A DNA stretch of 64,000 nt from Flexivirga meconopsidis (GCF_026162425.1 NZ_JAOBQJ010000001.1:744001-808000), one strand, 5' to 3'. Shown: positions 43,649-52,688, counted from the stretch's first letter. Made by a program: numbers and translations. The notes: generated from the letters alone by a model not told the origin.

Positions 43649-44395
43649 ATGAGCACACGCATCGCAGTGGTGACCGGGGCGAGCAGCGGCATCGGACGGG
43701 CGACCGCCCGGCGTCTGGCGCAGGACGGCTTCGAGGTGATCTGCGCGGCACGGCGCACCGACCGCATCGAAGCGCTGGCGCAGGAGATCGGCGGACGGGC
43801 GGTCACCTGCGACGTCACCAAGGCCGGTGACATCGCACGGTTGGCGGCGGAGGCGGGTGACCGGGTCGATGTGCTGGTCGCCAATGCCGGTGGTGCGCTC
43901 GGCACCGACTACGTCGCGCAGGCCAACTTCGATGAGTGGCGCACGATGTACGACACCAACGTCATCGGGGTCGCCGCGACGATCCAGGCCCTGCTGCCGG
44001 CGCTGACCAGGGCGCACGGGGTGATCATCACCGTGGGCTCCTACGCGGCGATCACTGCCTACGAGGGCGGCGCCGGCTACTGTGGTGTGAAGGCCGCGGT
44101 GCGCTCGATGATGCTGTCGCTGCGACTGGAGCTGTGGGACCAGCCGGTGCGGGTGTGCGAGATCGACCCGGGGCTGGTGAAGTCCGATGAGTTCTCACTG
44201 GTGCGCTTCCACGGCGACCGGGAGCGCGCGGAGCAGGTCTATGCGGGTGTGCGCAATCCGTTGACGCAGGAGGACGTCGCCGACTGCATCGCGTATGCCG
44301 CCACCGTGCCCGAGCACGTCAACATCGATCAGCTGGTGGTCCGTCCGCGGGCCCAGGCCGCGGCGCACAAGATCTACCGGGAGCCGGTGGAGTGA
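43649..44395 (+). CDS. Short-chain dehydrogenase/reductase (SDR)
   Basis: A 248-residue classical SDR: IAVVTGASSGIGRATAR (cofactor loop), CAARRTDRI (Arg after strand 2, suggesting NADP(H)), LVANAGGALG, catalytic serine in TVGSYAAITAYEG and the YCGVK active-site Tyr/Lys. Members near YdfG reduce 3-hydroxy acids or serine-like substrates; here the substrate is unknown. The start is fixed by a -10-like hexamer 6 nt upstream. It lies between men genes, but nothing else links it to menaquinone. The HisN-like gene follows 43 nt later. Confidence 0.9.
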   Translation: MSTRIAVVTGASSGIGRATARRLAQDGFEVICAARRTDRIEALAQEIGGRAVTCDVTKAGDIARLAAEAGDRVDVLVANAGGALGTDYVAQANFDEWRTMYDTNVIGVAATIQALLPALTRAHGVIITVGSYAAITAYEGGAGYCGVKAAVRSMMLSLRLELWDQPVRVCEIDPGLVKSDEFSLVRFHGDRERAEQVYAGVRNPLTQEDVADCIAYAATVPEHVNIDQLVVRPRAQAAAHKIYREPVE

Positions 44396-44426
44396 GACGG
44401 GTGCACGCACGCGGTCGTCGGCAGGG

Positions 44427-44432
44427 CATAGT
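44427..44432 (+). promoter_or_regulatory. Possible leaderless -10 of the HisN-like gene
   Basis: CATAGT lies 6 nt before the GTG at 44439. It is a weaker match to TANNNT than the others, and the SDR gene ends only 30 nt upstream. Confidence 0.3.
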
Positions 44433-44438
44433 GAAGGC

Positions 44439-45251
44439 GTGCAGACTGACGAGGTCCTGACCCTGCTGCAAGAAGTCGCCGCCGACGTCATCACCCCGCG
44501 ATTCCGGTCGCTCGCCGACGGCGAGGTCATGGAGAAGAACCCTGGTGACCTGGTCACGGTCGCCGATCGCGAGGCCGAGGTCGAGATCACTCGCCGGCTG
44601 CGGGAGGCCTACCCGGATGCGTTGATCGTCGGCGAGGAGGCGGTTGCCGCCGACCGCGCAATCCTCGAAGCCGCCGCCGACGCCGACCACTGGTTCACCG
44701 TCGACCCGGTGGACGGCACCCGCAACTTCGTGCACGGTTCGCCCGATCACGCGGTGATGGTCGCCGAGTTGCGCGGGCCGCAGGTGGTGCGCGGCTGGAT
44801 CTGGCAGCCGGAACACGAGCTGGCGTATGTCGCCGAGCGCGGCGCCGGTGCGTGGCGCGGGGATGAACGCCTCGGTTCGGCACGGCGGGATGCAGCCGCC
44901 CCGCGTGGGCGCACGTCGCGGCGGTCGTTGGTGGGTGCCCGGCTGGGTGACCTGCCGCCGTTGGAGCTGACCTGGGTGAGCTGCGGGATCGACTATCCGA
45001 AGCTGGCCGAAAACGCTTGCGACTACTTGCTGTACGGCAATGCAATGCCGTGGGACCACGCGCCCGGATCGTTGCTGGTCGCCGAGGCCGGCGGAGTGAC
45101 GACCTACCCGAGCGGGCAGGTCTACGACCCGACGAGCGTGTCGGGTCCATTGATCTCCGCCGGGGATTCGCAGGTGTCCGAGCACGTGCGCGACGCGTTC
45201 GCCGGGAGTGGCGCGGCGAGTCAACTGCAACCGACCGCGAAGTCCAGCTGA
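44439..45251 (+). CDS. Inositol monophosphatase family protein, probable histidinol-phosphatase
   Basis: A 270-residue Mg-dependent phosphatase of the IMPase fold. Metal-binding motifs are IVGEEAV, TVDPVDGTRNFVHG and MPWDHAPGSLLVAEAGG. The family includes myo-inositol-1-phosphatase, CysQ and the actinobacterial histidinol-phosphatase HisN; the length and the short form of the motifs favour HisN-like, but substrate cannot be assigned from sequence alone. The start GTG at 44439 is supported by the reading frame and a weak -10. It converges on menC with 4 nt between the stops. Confidence 0.83.
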   Translation: MQTDEVLTLLQEVAADVITPRFRSLADGEVMEKNPGDLVTVADREAEVEITRRLREAYPDALIVGEEAVAADRAILEAAADADHWFTVDPVDGTRNFVHGSPDHAVMVAELRGPQVVRGWIWQPEHELAYVAERGAGAWRGDERLGSARRDAAAPRGRTSRRSLVGARLGDLPPLELTWVSCGIDYPKLAENACDYLLYGNAMPWDHAPGSLLVAEAGGVTTYPSGQVYDPTSVSGPLISAGDSQVSEHVRDAFAGSGAASQLQPTAKSS

Positions 45252-45255
45252 GCGG

Positions 45256-46257
45256 CTACAGCAGCGCGTAGCAGGCGGTCACCCGGTCCCGCCACCAGGC
45301 GACCCGGTCCGGCGGTGCGGCATACCGGTCGAGCAGCTCGGGCGACGGGGCCGGCCGGCGCACGCGCAGCGAACCAGCTTGCGGCACAAGCGAATCGGTG
45401 ACGATATCGCCGTCCATCAGCTCCAGCGTGCCGAGGCCGCAGGCGTGCGGCAGGTCGGGAAGGGACGCGGCCAGCGCCAGTCCGGCGGCAATCCCGACCG
45501 AGGAGTCGATCGCGCTGGACACCACCGTCGGCAGCCCGGCCTCCTGTGCGATCTCCAGGGCGGCCCGCACGCCCCCGAGCGGGGCAACCTTGATCACCGC
45601 GACATCCGCGGCACCGACGCGCGCGACGCGCAATGGGTCGTCGGCCTTGCGGATCGACTCGTCCGCTGCGATCGGCACGTCGATCCCGCGCTGCGCCAAC
45701 GCCTTTCGCAGGCTGATCAGCTCTTCTACGGTCGCGCAGGGCTGCTCCGCATACTCCAAGCCGTATGACGAGAGCCGCGCAAGGGCGTCCACCGCGTCAT
45801 CGACCGACCAGCCACCGTTCGCGTCCACTCGCACGCAGCCGTCGGGGCCCATCACCTCGCGCACCGACGCCACCCGGGACAGGTCGTCATCGAGCGACTG
45901 CCCGCGCTCGGCGACCTTCACCTTCGCGGTCGTGCACCCGTCATACCGGGTGAGCACCGCGGGCACCTCGATGGCCGGCACCGCAGGCACCGTGGCGTTC
46001 ACCGGCACCGACGCGCGCACCGGCGTCGGCCACGCACCCCATGCCGCATCGATGGCGGCGCCCAACCAGCGGGCGGCCTCGGGCGCGGCATACTCCAGGA
46101 ACGGCGAGAACTCGCCCCACCCGGACGGGCCTTCGAACACTGCGATTTCGCGATGCAGCACCCCGCGGAACCGCACCCGCATCGGGATGCTCACCACGCG
46201 CATCGTCGACAACAGCGAGTCGAGTTCGACAGGACCGTCGGCAGGTGTGTCGCTCAC
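45256..46257 (-). CDS. menC: o-Succinylbenzoate synthase
   Basis: Dehydrates SHCHC to o-succinylbenzoate in menaquinone synthesis. The 333-residue enolase-superfamily protein shows the catalytic lysine in TTAKVKVAE, metal ligands in VRVDANGGWS, YAEQPC and IAADESI, and the second lysine in VAVIKVAPLGG. The GTG start at 46257 lies 31 bp from the divergent menB GTG; a TACCGT about 8 nt upstream may be its -10. So menC and menB share a promoter region, while menE-menA lie on the other side of two unrelated genes. MenD, MenF and MenH are not in the window. Confidence 0.92.
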   Translation of the reverse strand: MSDTPADGPVELDSLLSTMRVVSIPMRVRFRGVLHREIAVFEGPSGWGEFSPFLEYAAPEAARWLGAAIDAAWGAWPTPVRASVPVNATVPAVPAIEVPAVLTRYDGCTTAKVKVAERGQSLDDDLSRVASVREVMGPDGCVRVDANGGWSVDDAVDALARLSSYGLEYAEQPCATVEELISLRKALAQRGIDVPIAADESIRKADDPLRVARVGAADVAVIKVAPLGGVRAALEIAQEAGLPTVVSSAIDSSVGIAAGLALAASLPDLPHACGLGTLELMDGDIVTDSLVPQAGSLRVRRPAPSPELLDRYAAPPDRVAWWRDRVTACYALL

Positions 46258-46275
46258 GGCATACGACGGTAGTCA

Positions 46276-46281
46276 TATCCT
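46276..46281 (+). promoter_or_regulatory. Putative leaderless -10 of menB
   Basis: TATCCT lies 7 nt before the GTG at 46289. No Shine-Dalgarno is present in the 31-bp divergent gap with menC. Confidence 0.48.
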
Positions 46282-46288
46282 CCAAGGC

Positions 46289-47221
46289 GTGAGCGACCAG
46301 ATCAGCGAAATCTTCGACCCGCAGGCGTGGGAGCCGGTCGAGGGCTTCGACTTCACCGACATCACCTACCACCGGTGCGTGCGGCCGGGTCCCGAGAAGG
46401 GCACCGTGCGCGTTGCGTTCAACCGCCCGGAGGTGCGCAACGCGTTCCGGCCGCACACGGTCGACGAGCTCTACCGCGCGCTCGACCACGCCCGGATGAC
46501 GCCCGACGTCGGCTGCGTGCTGCTCACCGGCAACGGCCCGAGCGAGAAGGACGGCGGCTGGGCGTTCTGCTCCGGCGGCGACCAGCGCATCCGCGGCCGC
46601 TCGGGCTACCAATACGCCGAGGGCGAGACCGCCGACACCGTCGACGCCGCCCGGGTCAAGGCGCAGGGTGGCCGGCTGCACATCCTGGAGGTGCAGCGGC
46701 TCATCCGCACCATGCCCAAGATCGTGATCGCCGTCGTGAACGGCTGGGCGGCCGGCGGGGGCCACTCGCTGCACGTCGTCTGCGACCTGACGATCGCCTC
46801 CCGCGAGCACGCCCGCTTCAAGCAGACCGACGCGGACGTCGGTTCGTTCGACGCCGGTTACGGCTCGGCCTATCTCGCCAAGCAGGTCGGCCAGAAGTTC
46901 GCCCGGGAGATCTTCTTCCTCGGCCGCTCCTACGACGCCGAGACCATGCAGCGGATGGGCGCGGTCAACATCGTGGCCGACCACGCGGAGCTGGAGGACG
47001 AGGCGCTGCAGGCCGCCGCCGAGATCAACGGCAAGAGCCCCACCGCGCAGCGGATGCTGAAGTTTGCCTTCAACCTCACCGATGACGGGCTGATGGGGCA
47101 GCAGGTTTTCGCCGGGGAGGCGACACGGCTGGCCTACATGACCGACGAGGCCGTCGAAGGACGCGACTCGTTCCTGCAGAAGCGCGATCCCGACTGGTCC
47201 GGATTTCCCTGGTATTTCTGA
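46289..47221 (+). CDS. menB: 1,4-Dihydroxy-2-naphthoyl-CoA synthase
   Basis: Cyclises o-succinylbenzoyl-CoA to 1,4-dihydroxy-2-naphthoyl-CoA. The 310-residue crotonase-fold protein has the oxyanion-hole segment WAFCSGGDQRIRGRSGYQY, a second loop NGWAAGGGHSLHVVCDLTIAS, the catalytic DVGSFDAGYGSAYLA with an aspartate, and the family C-terminus WSGFPWYF. Actinobacterial MenB proteins are somewhat longer than the E. coli enzyme (285), as here. GTG at 46289 is the first start in frame after the promoter. It acts after MenE (42473) and before MenA (41540). Confidence 0.95.
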   Translation: MSDQISEIFDPQAWEPVEGFDFTDITYHRCVRPGPEKGTVRVAFNRPEVRNAFRPHTVDELYRALDHARMTPDVGCVLLTGNGPSEKDGGWAFCSGGDQRIRGRSGYQYAEGETADTVDAARVKAQGGRLHILEVQRLIRTMPKIVIAVVNGWAAGGGHSLHVVCDLTIASREHARFKQTDADVGSFDAGYGSAYLAKQVGQKFAREIFFLGRSYDAETMQRMGAVNIVADHAELEDEALQAAAEINGKSPTAQRMLKFAFNLTDDGLMGQQVFAGEATRLAYMTDEAVEGRDSFLQKRDPDWSGFPWYF

Positions 47222-47294
47222 GCGGTCCTTCCCATCGCGACATTCGGGGGCGGGTTGGTGCCGCAAATGCAGCCGAACATGTTTGACTGCCACG

Positions 47295-47888
47295 ATGCAA
47301 AATCGCCCGCTGGCCGGAGAAAACGATTCCGGAGCTGACCTGCGCCGGCGCCGCATGCTCGACGCGGCGGTGCAGGCGTTCGCCCGTGGCGGCTATCACG
47401 GCGCGACGACGGCGGAGGTGGCGAGCTTCGCGGGGGTGAGCCAGCCGCGCATCATCCAGGTGTTCGGCACCAAGCTCGAGCTCTTCCTCGAGGCGCACCG
47501 GTATGCCGGTGACCTCATCCTGGAGGCGTTAGCCGCCGACGTGCGGCCGCCCTTCGACGCGCAGCTGCTCGGTCGCGCCTATGCCGAGTTGGTGACGCGC
47601 CGGCCGGAGTTGAGCCTGATGATCTTCAATGCGTTAGCCGCGGCGAGGGAGCCGCAGATCGCCGAGGAGGCGCGGCGGCTGTTCCACCAGATCGTCCGGT
47701 TGCTGCGCGAGCAGGGTGGCGCCGCGGATGACGAGCTCAGCACCTTCCTGGGCCGCGGCATGCTCATCAATGCGGCGCTGGCGATGCAGCTGCTCGGCGG
47801 CGACGACGACACCGACTGGGCGCCGTTCGTCTTCGATCTTCCGGCTCCGGCAGTGGCAGGTTCACTTGCGGTCGAGGACGCGACGTAA
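47295..47888 (+). CDS. TetR family transcriptional regulator
   Basis: A 197-residue regulator. The N-terminal HTH is RRRRMLDAAVQAFARGGYHGATTAEVASFAGVSQPRIIQVFGTKLELFLEA, the classic TetR pattern; the remaining helical domain binds an unknown ligand. ATG at 47295 is chosen; a TTG 12 nt upstream is possible. Its 3' end overlaps the convergent MarR gene by 27 bp, so both end in shared DNA. The target is unknown, and no adjacent transporter is divergent from it. Confidence 0.85.
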   Translation: MQNRPLAGENDSGADLRRRRMLDAAVQAFARGGYHGATTAEVASFAGVSQPRIIQVFGTKLELFLEAHRYAGDLILEALAADVRPPFDAQLLGRAYAELVTRRPELSLMIFNALAAAREPQIAEEARRLFHQIVRLLREQGGAADDELSTFLGRGMLINAALAMQLLGGDDDTDWAPFVFDLPAPAVAGSLAVEDAT

Positions 47889-48296
47889 CAGCTCCCGCAG
47901 GGACTGCTGCTCCCGCGATGTCAACGACCCGAAGATTTCGTCGCTGCGCCGAGCCCGCGCGCGTTCGAGGCGCCGTCGCAGGGCGTGGCCTTCGTCGGTG
48001 AGTGAGATCAGCACCGCCCGGCGGTCCGCGGGATCCGGCGTGCGGTGCACCAGGCCGCGCTCCTCCAGCGCGTCGATCACCTCGGTGGCCGATCGCGGCG
48101 CGATGTCCAGGTGCTCGGCGACGGTGGACAAACGCAGGCCTTGGTCCGCACCGTGCCGGCTGACCACCCCGAGCGCGCGCGACTGACTCGGGGACAACCC
48201 GTACGGCTCGAGCTCGGACAGGTTGGCCCGGCGCAGCGCCCGTGCAGTCTGCTGCACCAGTTGGCCGAGAGTTGGCTCGTCGGGGACCTGCGTCAT
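47862..48296 (-). CDS. MarR family transcriptional regulator
   Basis: A 144-residue winged-helix regulator: LRLSTVAEHLDIAPRSATEVIDALEERGLVHRTPDPADRRAVLISLTDEG with the classical DPADRRAV wing. It is divergent from a multidrug ABC exporter gene, and the gap holds a perfect palindrome, so it most likely represses the exporter until a drug or metabolite binds. The ATG at 48296 has TACCAT 6 nt upstream and no Shine-Dalgarno. The C-terminus is arginine-rich. The gene overlaps the 3' end of the TetR gene by 27 bp. Confidence 0.88.
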   Translation of the reverse strand: MTQVPDEPTLGQLVQQTARALRRANLSELEPYGLSPSQSRALGVVSRHGADQGLRLSTVAEHLDIAPRSATEVIDALEERGLVHRTPDPADRRAVLISLTDEGHALRRRLERARARRSDEIFGSLTSREQQSLRELLRRVLDRK

Positions 48297-48302
48297 ACCG
48301 GA

Positions 48303-48348
48303 ATGGTAGGGCGATTGCGACGGTTACAACAATGTGAGGTAACCTCAC
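48303..48348. promoter_or_regulatory. MarR operator and promoter elements between marR and ABC exporter
   Basis: GTGAGGT-A-ACCTCAC (48334-48348) is a perfect 7-bp-arm palindrome containing the AGGTAACCT core typical of MarR sites. On the minus strand TACCAT (48303-48308) lies 6 nt from the marR ATG, a likely leaderless -10. The operator is 25 bp upstream of that -10 and 37 bp before the exporter start. Confidence 0.72.
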
Positions 48349-48384
48349 TAATTCGCTCTGAACACGAAGGGCAGGTGATGCCGT

Positions 48385-50256
48385 ATGACGGCCACCCCCA
48401 CACTTCCCGGCTCGCCGGGCATGACCGCGGCGCGCAGCTCCGGTGAACGGCAGGGTCCGCCCGCCGGCACCCGGGCCAGTCGCCGCAAGGACCCCAAGGA
48501 CGTCGAGCAGCTCAGCGAGCACCCGGTGTCGTTGCGACGGATTGCCGGTCTCTTCGGCCCGCACAAGGTGCCGCTCGCCATCGTCACCGCGATCATCGTG
48601 GTCAGCTCGCTGGTCGGGCTGATCACGCCGTTCCTCACCAAGCACCTCATCGACACTGCGATCCCGCAGCAGGACGTCTCGCTGCTGCTCACCCTCGTCG
48701 GTGCCATGCTCGCGGTCACCGTCATCACGCAAGGGCTCGGCATCGTGCAGACCTATCTCGCGACCGGCATCGGGCAGCGCGTGATGCACGGGCTGCGGAC
48801 CGACCTGTTCACCCACCTGCAGCGGATGCCGCTCGGCTTCTTCACCCGTACCCGCGGCGGCGAGCTCCAGTCGCGACTGACCAACGACGTCAACGCCATG
48901 CAAGGCGTGGTCACGGGCACCGCGACCTCGATCGCCACCAACGTCACCACCGCGGTCGGCACGGCCGTCGCGATGGTCGTGCTGTCCTGGCGGCTGTCGC
49001 TGCTCAGCCTCTTGATCCTGCCGCCGGCCATCTACCTGACGCGACGCGTGGCGCGGCTGCGGCGCGCCATACAGAACAAGGCGCAGCGTGCGCTCGCCGA
49101 TCTGCAGACCCAGATCGAGGAGTCGCTGTCGATCAGCGGCGTCACCCTCGCCAAGACCGTCGGCTCCGGGCCGGCTCTGGCGCGGCGATTTGGCGAAACC
49201 TCCTCTGGTCTCACCGAACTCGAGGTCCAGTCCCAGATGGCCGGTCGCTGGCGGATGGGCACGATGGCGATCATCTTCGCCGCGATCCCGGCGCTGATCT
49301 ACCTGGCGGCGGGTCTGCCTGCGACGAGCGGCGGTATGACGATCGGCACGCTTGTGGCCTTCACCGGCCTGCAAGCGGCGCTCTTCCGGCCGGTGCTCGG
49401 GGTGCTCAATGTCGGCGCCGAAGTGGTCACCTCGATGGCTCTGTTCAGCCGCATCTTCGAATACCTCGACCTGCCGGTCGACATCGACGACCCGGCCGAC
49501 CCGGTCGCCGTCGACGCCGAGACCGCGCGCGGTGAGGTCACGCTGACCGGCGTGGGCTTGCGCTACGACGGTGCCGACCGCGACGCGCTCACCGGCATCG
49601 ACCTGACCATTCCGGCCGGCAAGCAGGTGGCTCTCGTCGGCGCCACCGGCTCGGGCAAGTCGACCCTCGCCGGGCTGGTCTCCCGGTTGCACGACCCGAC
49701 GACCGGCAGCGTGCACATCGACGGAGTCGACCTGCGGGAGATGACCCTCCAGAACGTCGCCGGCCTGGTCGGTGTCGTCTCGCAGGAGACCTACCTGCTG
49801 CACACCACGATCCGGGAGAACCTGCGCTACGCGCGGCCGGACGCCACCGACGAGCAGATCGAGCAGGCCGCGCGGGCCGCCCAGGTGCACGACCTGGTCA
49901 TGGGGCTGCCGGACGGCTACGACACCGTCGTCGGCGCCCGTGGCCACCGCTTCTCCGGCGGCGAGAAACAACGTATGGCGCTGGCCCGCACCATCCTGCG
50001 CGATCCGCCGGTGCTGGTGCTCGACGAGGCGACGAGCGCACTCGACAACGCCACCGAGCGCGCCGTGCAGCTGGCCCTGGACGACGTGAGCCGGGGGCGC
50101 ACCACACTGACCATCGCGCACCGGCTGTCGACCGTGCGCGACGCCGACCTGATCGTGGTGCTCGACCGGGGGCAGATCGTCGAACGCGGCACGCACGAGC
50201 AACTGCTCGCCGCCGACGGTGCCTACGCGAGGTTGTGGCGCGCCCAGTCCGCGTGA
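48385..50256 (+). CDS. ABC multidrug/lipid exporter, fused permease and ATPase
   Basis: A 623-residue half-transporter of the MsbA/LmrA type that works as a dimer. A polar N-terminus (about 50 residues) is followed by six membrane helices (about 60-330) and a nucleotide-binding domain with Walker A GATGSGKST, Q-loop VVSQETYLLHTT, signature FSGGEKQRM, Walker B VLVLDEATSALD and H-loop IAHRLST. The ATG at 48385 has AGGTG 7 nt upstream. The divergent MarR regulator and its palindrome indicate inducible drug efflux. No partner half-transporter is nearby, so a homodimer is likely. Confidence 0.93.
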   Translation: MTATPTLPGSPGMTAARSSGERQGPPAGTRASRRKDPKDVEQLSEHPVSLRRIAGLFGPHKVPLAIVTAIIVVSSLVGLITPFLTKHLIDTAIPQQDVSLLLTLVGAMLAVTVITQGLGIVQTYLATGIGQRVMHGLRTDLFTHLQRMPLGFFTRTRGGELQSRLTNDVNAMQGVVTGTATSIATNVTTAVGTAVAMVVLSWRLSLLSLLILPPAIYLTRRVARLRRAIQNKAQRALADLQTQIEESLSISGVTLAKTVGSGPALARRFGETSSGLTELEVQSQMAGRWRMGTMAIIFAAIPALIYLAAGLPATSGGMTIGTLVAFTGLQAALFRPVLGVLNVGAEVVTSMALFSRIFEYLDLPVDIDDPADPVAVDAETARGEVTLTGVGLRYDGADRDALTGIDLTIPAGKQVALVGATGSGKSTLAGLVSRLHDPTTGSVHIDGVDLREMTLQNVAGLVGVVSQETYLLHTTIRENLRYARPDATDEQIEQAARAAQVHDLVMGLPDGYDTVVGARGHRFSGGEKQRMALARTILRDPPVLVLDEATSALDNATERAVQLALDDVSRGRTTLTIAHRLSTVRDADLIVVLDRGQIVERGTHEQLLAADGAYARLWRAQSA

Positions 50257-50291
50257 TCTGCTGACCGCAACGCACCACCGGAGGGGAAACC

Positions 50292-50996
50292 ATGCAGCTG
50301 CCCAAGCGACGCGGCGTCGCGCTCACCGTGATCGGGGCGGTGCTGATCGTGCTCCTGGCTCCCGCCGCGCTCGGCATCGGGATCTGGCGGGGAGTCGTGA
50401 CCGGTCTGGACACGATCAACCAGCAGCCCACGATTCCCTCCGGCGGGACCTACTCGATCAACAGCGGACTTGCCGCCCGGTCGATCATGGTCGAGGGCGA
50501 CTACGCCGAGGGCCTCCAGCCGAAGTGCCGGGTCACCGGCCCGGACGGCGCGAGCGTCACGGTCGAGGAGGCGACCGGTGCGCTGTCTTATTCCTCGCGC
50601 GGCACCACCTGGACCAGAGCGGGCACTTTCAGCCCGACGAGCACCGGCGACTACCGGATCGCCTGCGGCCGCGCGGCAAAGGTGATGGACTCCGATGTTG
50701 CCGGTCAGCTCGGCCGCAACCTGGCTCTCCCAATCGGGATTGGCATCGGTGTCGCGGCGTTGTCCTTCATCGCCGGCGTGATCCTGCTGATCGTCGGCAT
50801 CGTCAAACTGTCCAACTCCGGCAAGGAGCGGCGCCTCGCCCAGCAGGCCGCGGGCGGTTACTACCCGGGCGGCTACTACCCGGGTCCGCAGGGTTACCAG
50901 GGCTATCCGAGTCAGCAGTACCCGCCGGAGGGTTACCCGGACGGGCGGCCGCCCCAGCAGAAGCCCGGTAACCCGGACGACCCGTATGCCCGTTGA
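50292..50996 (+). CDS. Two-span membrane protein with Gly/Tyr/Pro-rich tail
   Basis: I do not recognise this 234-residue protein. It has a membrane span at about 10-33 (VALTVIGAVLIVLLAPAALG), an extracytoplasmic beta-rich segment of about 105 residues with two cysteines (KCRVTG and RIACGR) that could pair, a second span at about 147-172, and a cytoplasmic low-complexity tail rich in Gly, Tyr, Pro and Gln (YYPGGYYPGPQGYQGYP). Such tails occur in actinobacterial membrane proteins of unknown role. GGAGGGG precedes the ATG. It overlaps the next gene by 11 nt. Confidence 0.78.
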   Translation: MQLPKRRGVALTVIGAVLIVLLAPAALGIGIWRGVVTGLDTINQQPTIPSGGTYSINSGLAARSIMVEGDYAEGLQPKCRVTGPDGASVTVEEATGALSYSSRGTTWTRAGTFSPTSTGDYRIACGRAAKVMDSDVAGQLGRNLALPIGIGIGVAALSFIAGVILLIVGIVKLSNSGKERRLAQQAAGGYYPGGYYPGPQGYQGYPSQQYPPEGYPDGRPPQQKPGNPDDPYAR

Positions 50997-51927
50997 TGCC
51001 GGTGCGGCGGCAGAGTTCGACCACTTCCTGATCACGCGGTTCAGCGCGGTCTTCGTGCCCGATCAGGACCCGCCGGACGAGGATTGGCTCTTCTACCGGC
51101 TCGCGTTCTTCCTCGATGCGCTGCTGCCCTCCGTCGCCGGCCAGCAGGGCGCGAAGGCGCGGTGGCTGGTGTTCCTCGATGATCGTTCGTCGGACGAATT
51201 CCGTTCTGCGATCGAGGAGCTCGCCGGTGACGTGTTCGAGCCGGTGTGGACCCACGAAATGTTTCTGCAGGCGCTTCCGCGCGAGCTCGCCGAACGATCG
51301 GCTGCGCCATACCTGATCTCGACGCGGGTCGACAGTGACGACGCGCTCGCCGTCGACTTCGTCGAAACCGTGCAGGCGCAGTTCGATCGGCAGGAGCGGC
51401 TGTATGTCGACTTCGCACGCGGGGTGCAGGTGGACCGCGCCGGCGCGGTATACCTGCACGACCAGCCGTCGGCGGCGTTCCAGTCGCTGATCGAGCGCCG
51501 CGCGCCCGGCCGGCTGCCCTACACGATCTTCGGCCACCCGCAGCACACGCAGCTGCGCACCGTCGGCCCGCAGCTGCGGGTCCGCACGCCGCCAATGTGG
51601 TTGCAGATCGTGCACGGCAGCAATATCGCCAACTCGATCCGCGGACCGCGGGTCTCACCCGATGTGATCGCGCAGAGATTCACGATCGCCCTCGGATATG
51701 ACAAGCAGCGACGTGGTATTCGGTTGCTGCCAGCACGTTTTCGCTCGTTCGGTCAGCTCGGGGTGACCTGGTTGCGCAACCCGACGCTCGTCCCGTGGTG
51801 CGCAGAGGCGATGATCGATCGCATGCACGGCACCCGAGTCCGCGGCGTCACGCCCGACCCAGAACCCGCCCCGATCCGGCACGCCAGGCGGCTACGAGAC
51901 CGGCTGTCGAAACGATCCGGCCGATGA
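50986..51927 (+). CDS. Glycosyltransferase-like protein, putative rhamnosyltransferase family
   Basis: A 313-residue protein resembling the putative rhamnosyl transferase family (PF11316): FDHFLITRFSAVFVPD near the start, then WLVFLDDRSSDEF and STRVDSDDALAVDFV, where the DSDD cluster would bind a nucleotide-sugar metal. It lacks a signal peptide and membrane span, so a cytoplasmic glycosyltransferase is likely; the acceptor is unknown. The basic C-terminus (IRHARRLRDRLSKR) could bind membrane. It overlaps the upstream membrane protein by 11 nt and the HAD gene by 4 nt, so three genes form one translation unit. Confidence 0.7.
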   Translation: MPVDAGAAAEFDHFLITRFSAVFVPDQDPPDEDWLFYRLAFFLDALLPSVAGQQGAKARWLVFLDDRSSDEFRSAIEELAGDVFEPVWTHEMFLQALPRELAERSAAPYLISTRVDSDDALAVDFVETVQAQFDRQERLYVDFARGVQVDRAGAVYLHDQPSAAFQSLIERRAPGRLPYTIFGHPQHTQLRTVGPQLRVRTPPMWLQIVHGSNIANSIRGPRVSPDVIAQRFTIALGYDKQRRGIRLLPARFRSFGQLGVTWLRNPTLVPWCAEAMIDRMHGTRVRGVTPDPEPAPIRHARRLRDRLSKRSGR

Positions 51928-52526
51928 GTCTCACCGTCGGATTCGATCTGGACATGACGCTGGTCGACTCCAGCCGCGGCATCCTCGATTGCATGAAGCA
52001 CGTGCTGCACGCCCGCGGTGTCGACGCGACCGACGCGCAGCTGTGGCCGCTGCTCGGTGCGCCGCTGCGGGACAACCTCTCGCACTTTCTGCCGGCGGAC
52101 GAGGTGGCGTCCGCGGCAGCCGACTACCGCGCCCACTACCTGGAGCACGCGATCGAGGTGACCGTCGCCATGCCCGGCGCGGTCGAACTCGTCGACGCCA
52201 TCCACGCAGCCGGCGGCACGGTGCTCGTCGTCAGTGCCAAGCATCCGGTCGCGGTGCAGGCAGTGCTGGAGCACGTCGGCATCCGGCCGGACGTCGTGGT
52301 CGGCGACCTGTTCGCGCGTGACAAGGCGGGACCGTTGCGGGAGTACGCGGCCACGGCATACGTCGGTGATCACGTGGGCGACCAACAGGCGGCCCACGCC
52401 GCCGATGCACTCGCGGTCGGCGTGACGACCGGGCCGCACGACGCCGCAACCCTGCGGGAGGCCGGTGCCGACCTGGTCGTCGGCTCGCTCACCGAGCTGA
52501 CCGGCAGGGTGGCCGAACTGGCCTGA
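51924..52526 (+). CDS. HAD family hydrolase
   Basis: A 200-residue haloacid-dehalogenase-fold phosphatase. Motif I is GFDLDMTLVDSS (nucleophile Asp and general acid Asp), motif II VLVVSAKHPVAVQ (Ser in place of Thr), motif III with a lysine in FARDKAGPL, and motif IV YVGDHVGDQQAAHAA. A helical cap follows motif I. This resembles the phosphoglycolate phosphatase/PGMB group; the substrate is unknown. The ATG overlaps the preceding glycosyltransferase-like gene by 4 nt. Dephosphorylation of a sugar phosphate related to that gene is possible but unproven. Confidence 0.86.
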   Translation: MSLTVGFDLDMTLVDSSRGILDCMKHVLHARGVDATDAQLWPLLGAPLRDNLSHFLPADEVASAAADYRAHYLEHAIEVTVAMPGAVELVDAIHAAGGTVLVVSAKHPVAVQAVLEHVGIRPDVVVGDLFARDKAGPLREYAATAYVGDHVGDQQAAHAADALAVGVTTGPHDAATLREAGADLVVGSLTELTGRVAELA

Positions 52527-52688
52527 GTGACCGGTGGGCTGCCCGGCATACGGCCAAAGGATTCGTGGGTGGGCGCACCGAGGCGTTAATCTTGCGCGGT
52601 TGGATATTGCGCGGGCTCGGCAGGGGAGCGCCGGCGCGTCCGACCCGACGACAACGTTTCCCGACGACATTCACGAGTAGGTGGCACG

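Noticed and set aside
47767-50202. A very long frame antisense to the ABC exporter
   Set aside because: High-GC codon use keeps the antisense frame open; it has no family motifs and the sense strand encodes a textbook transporter.
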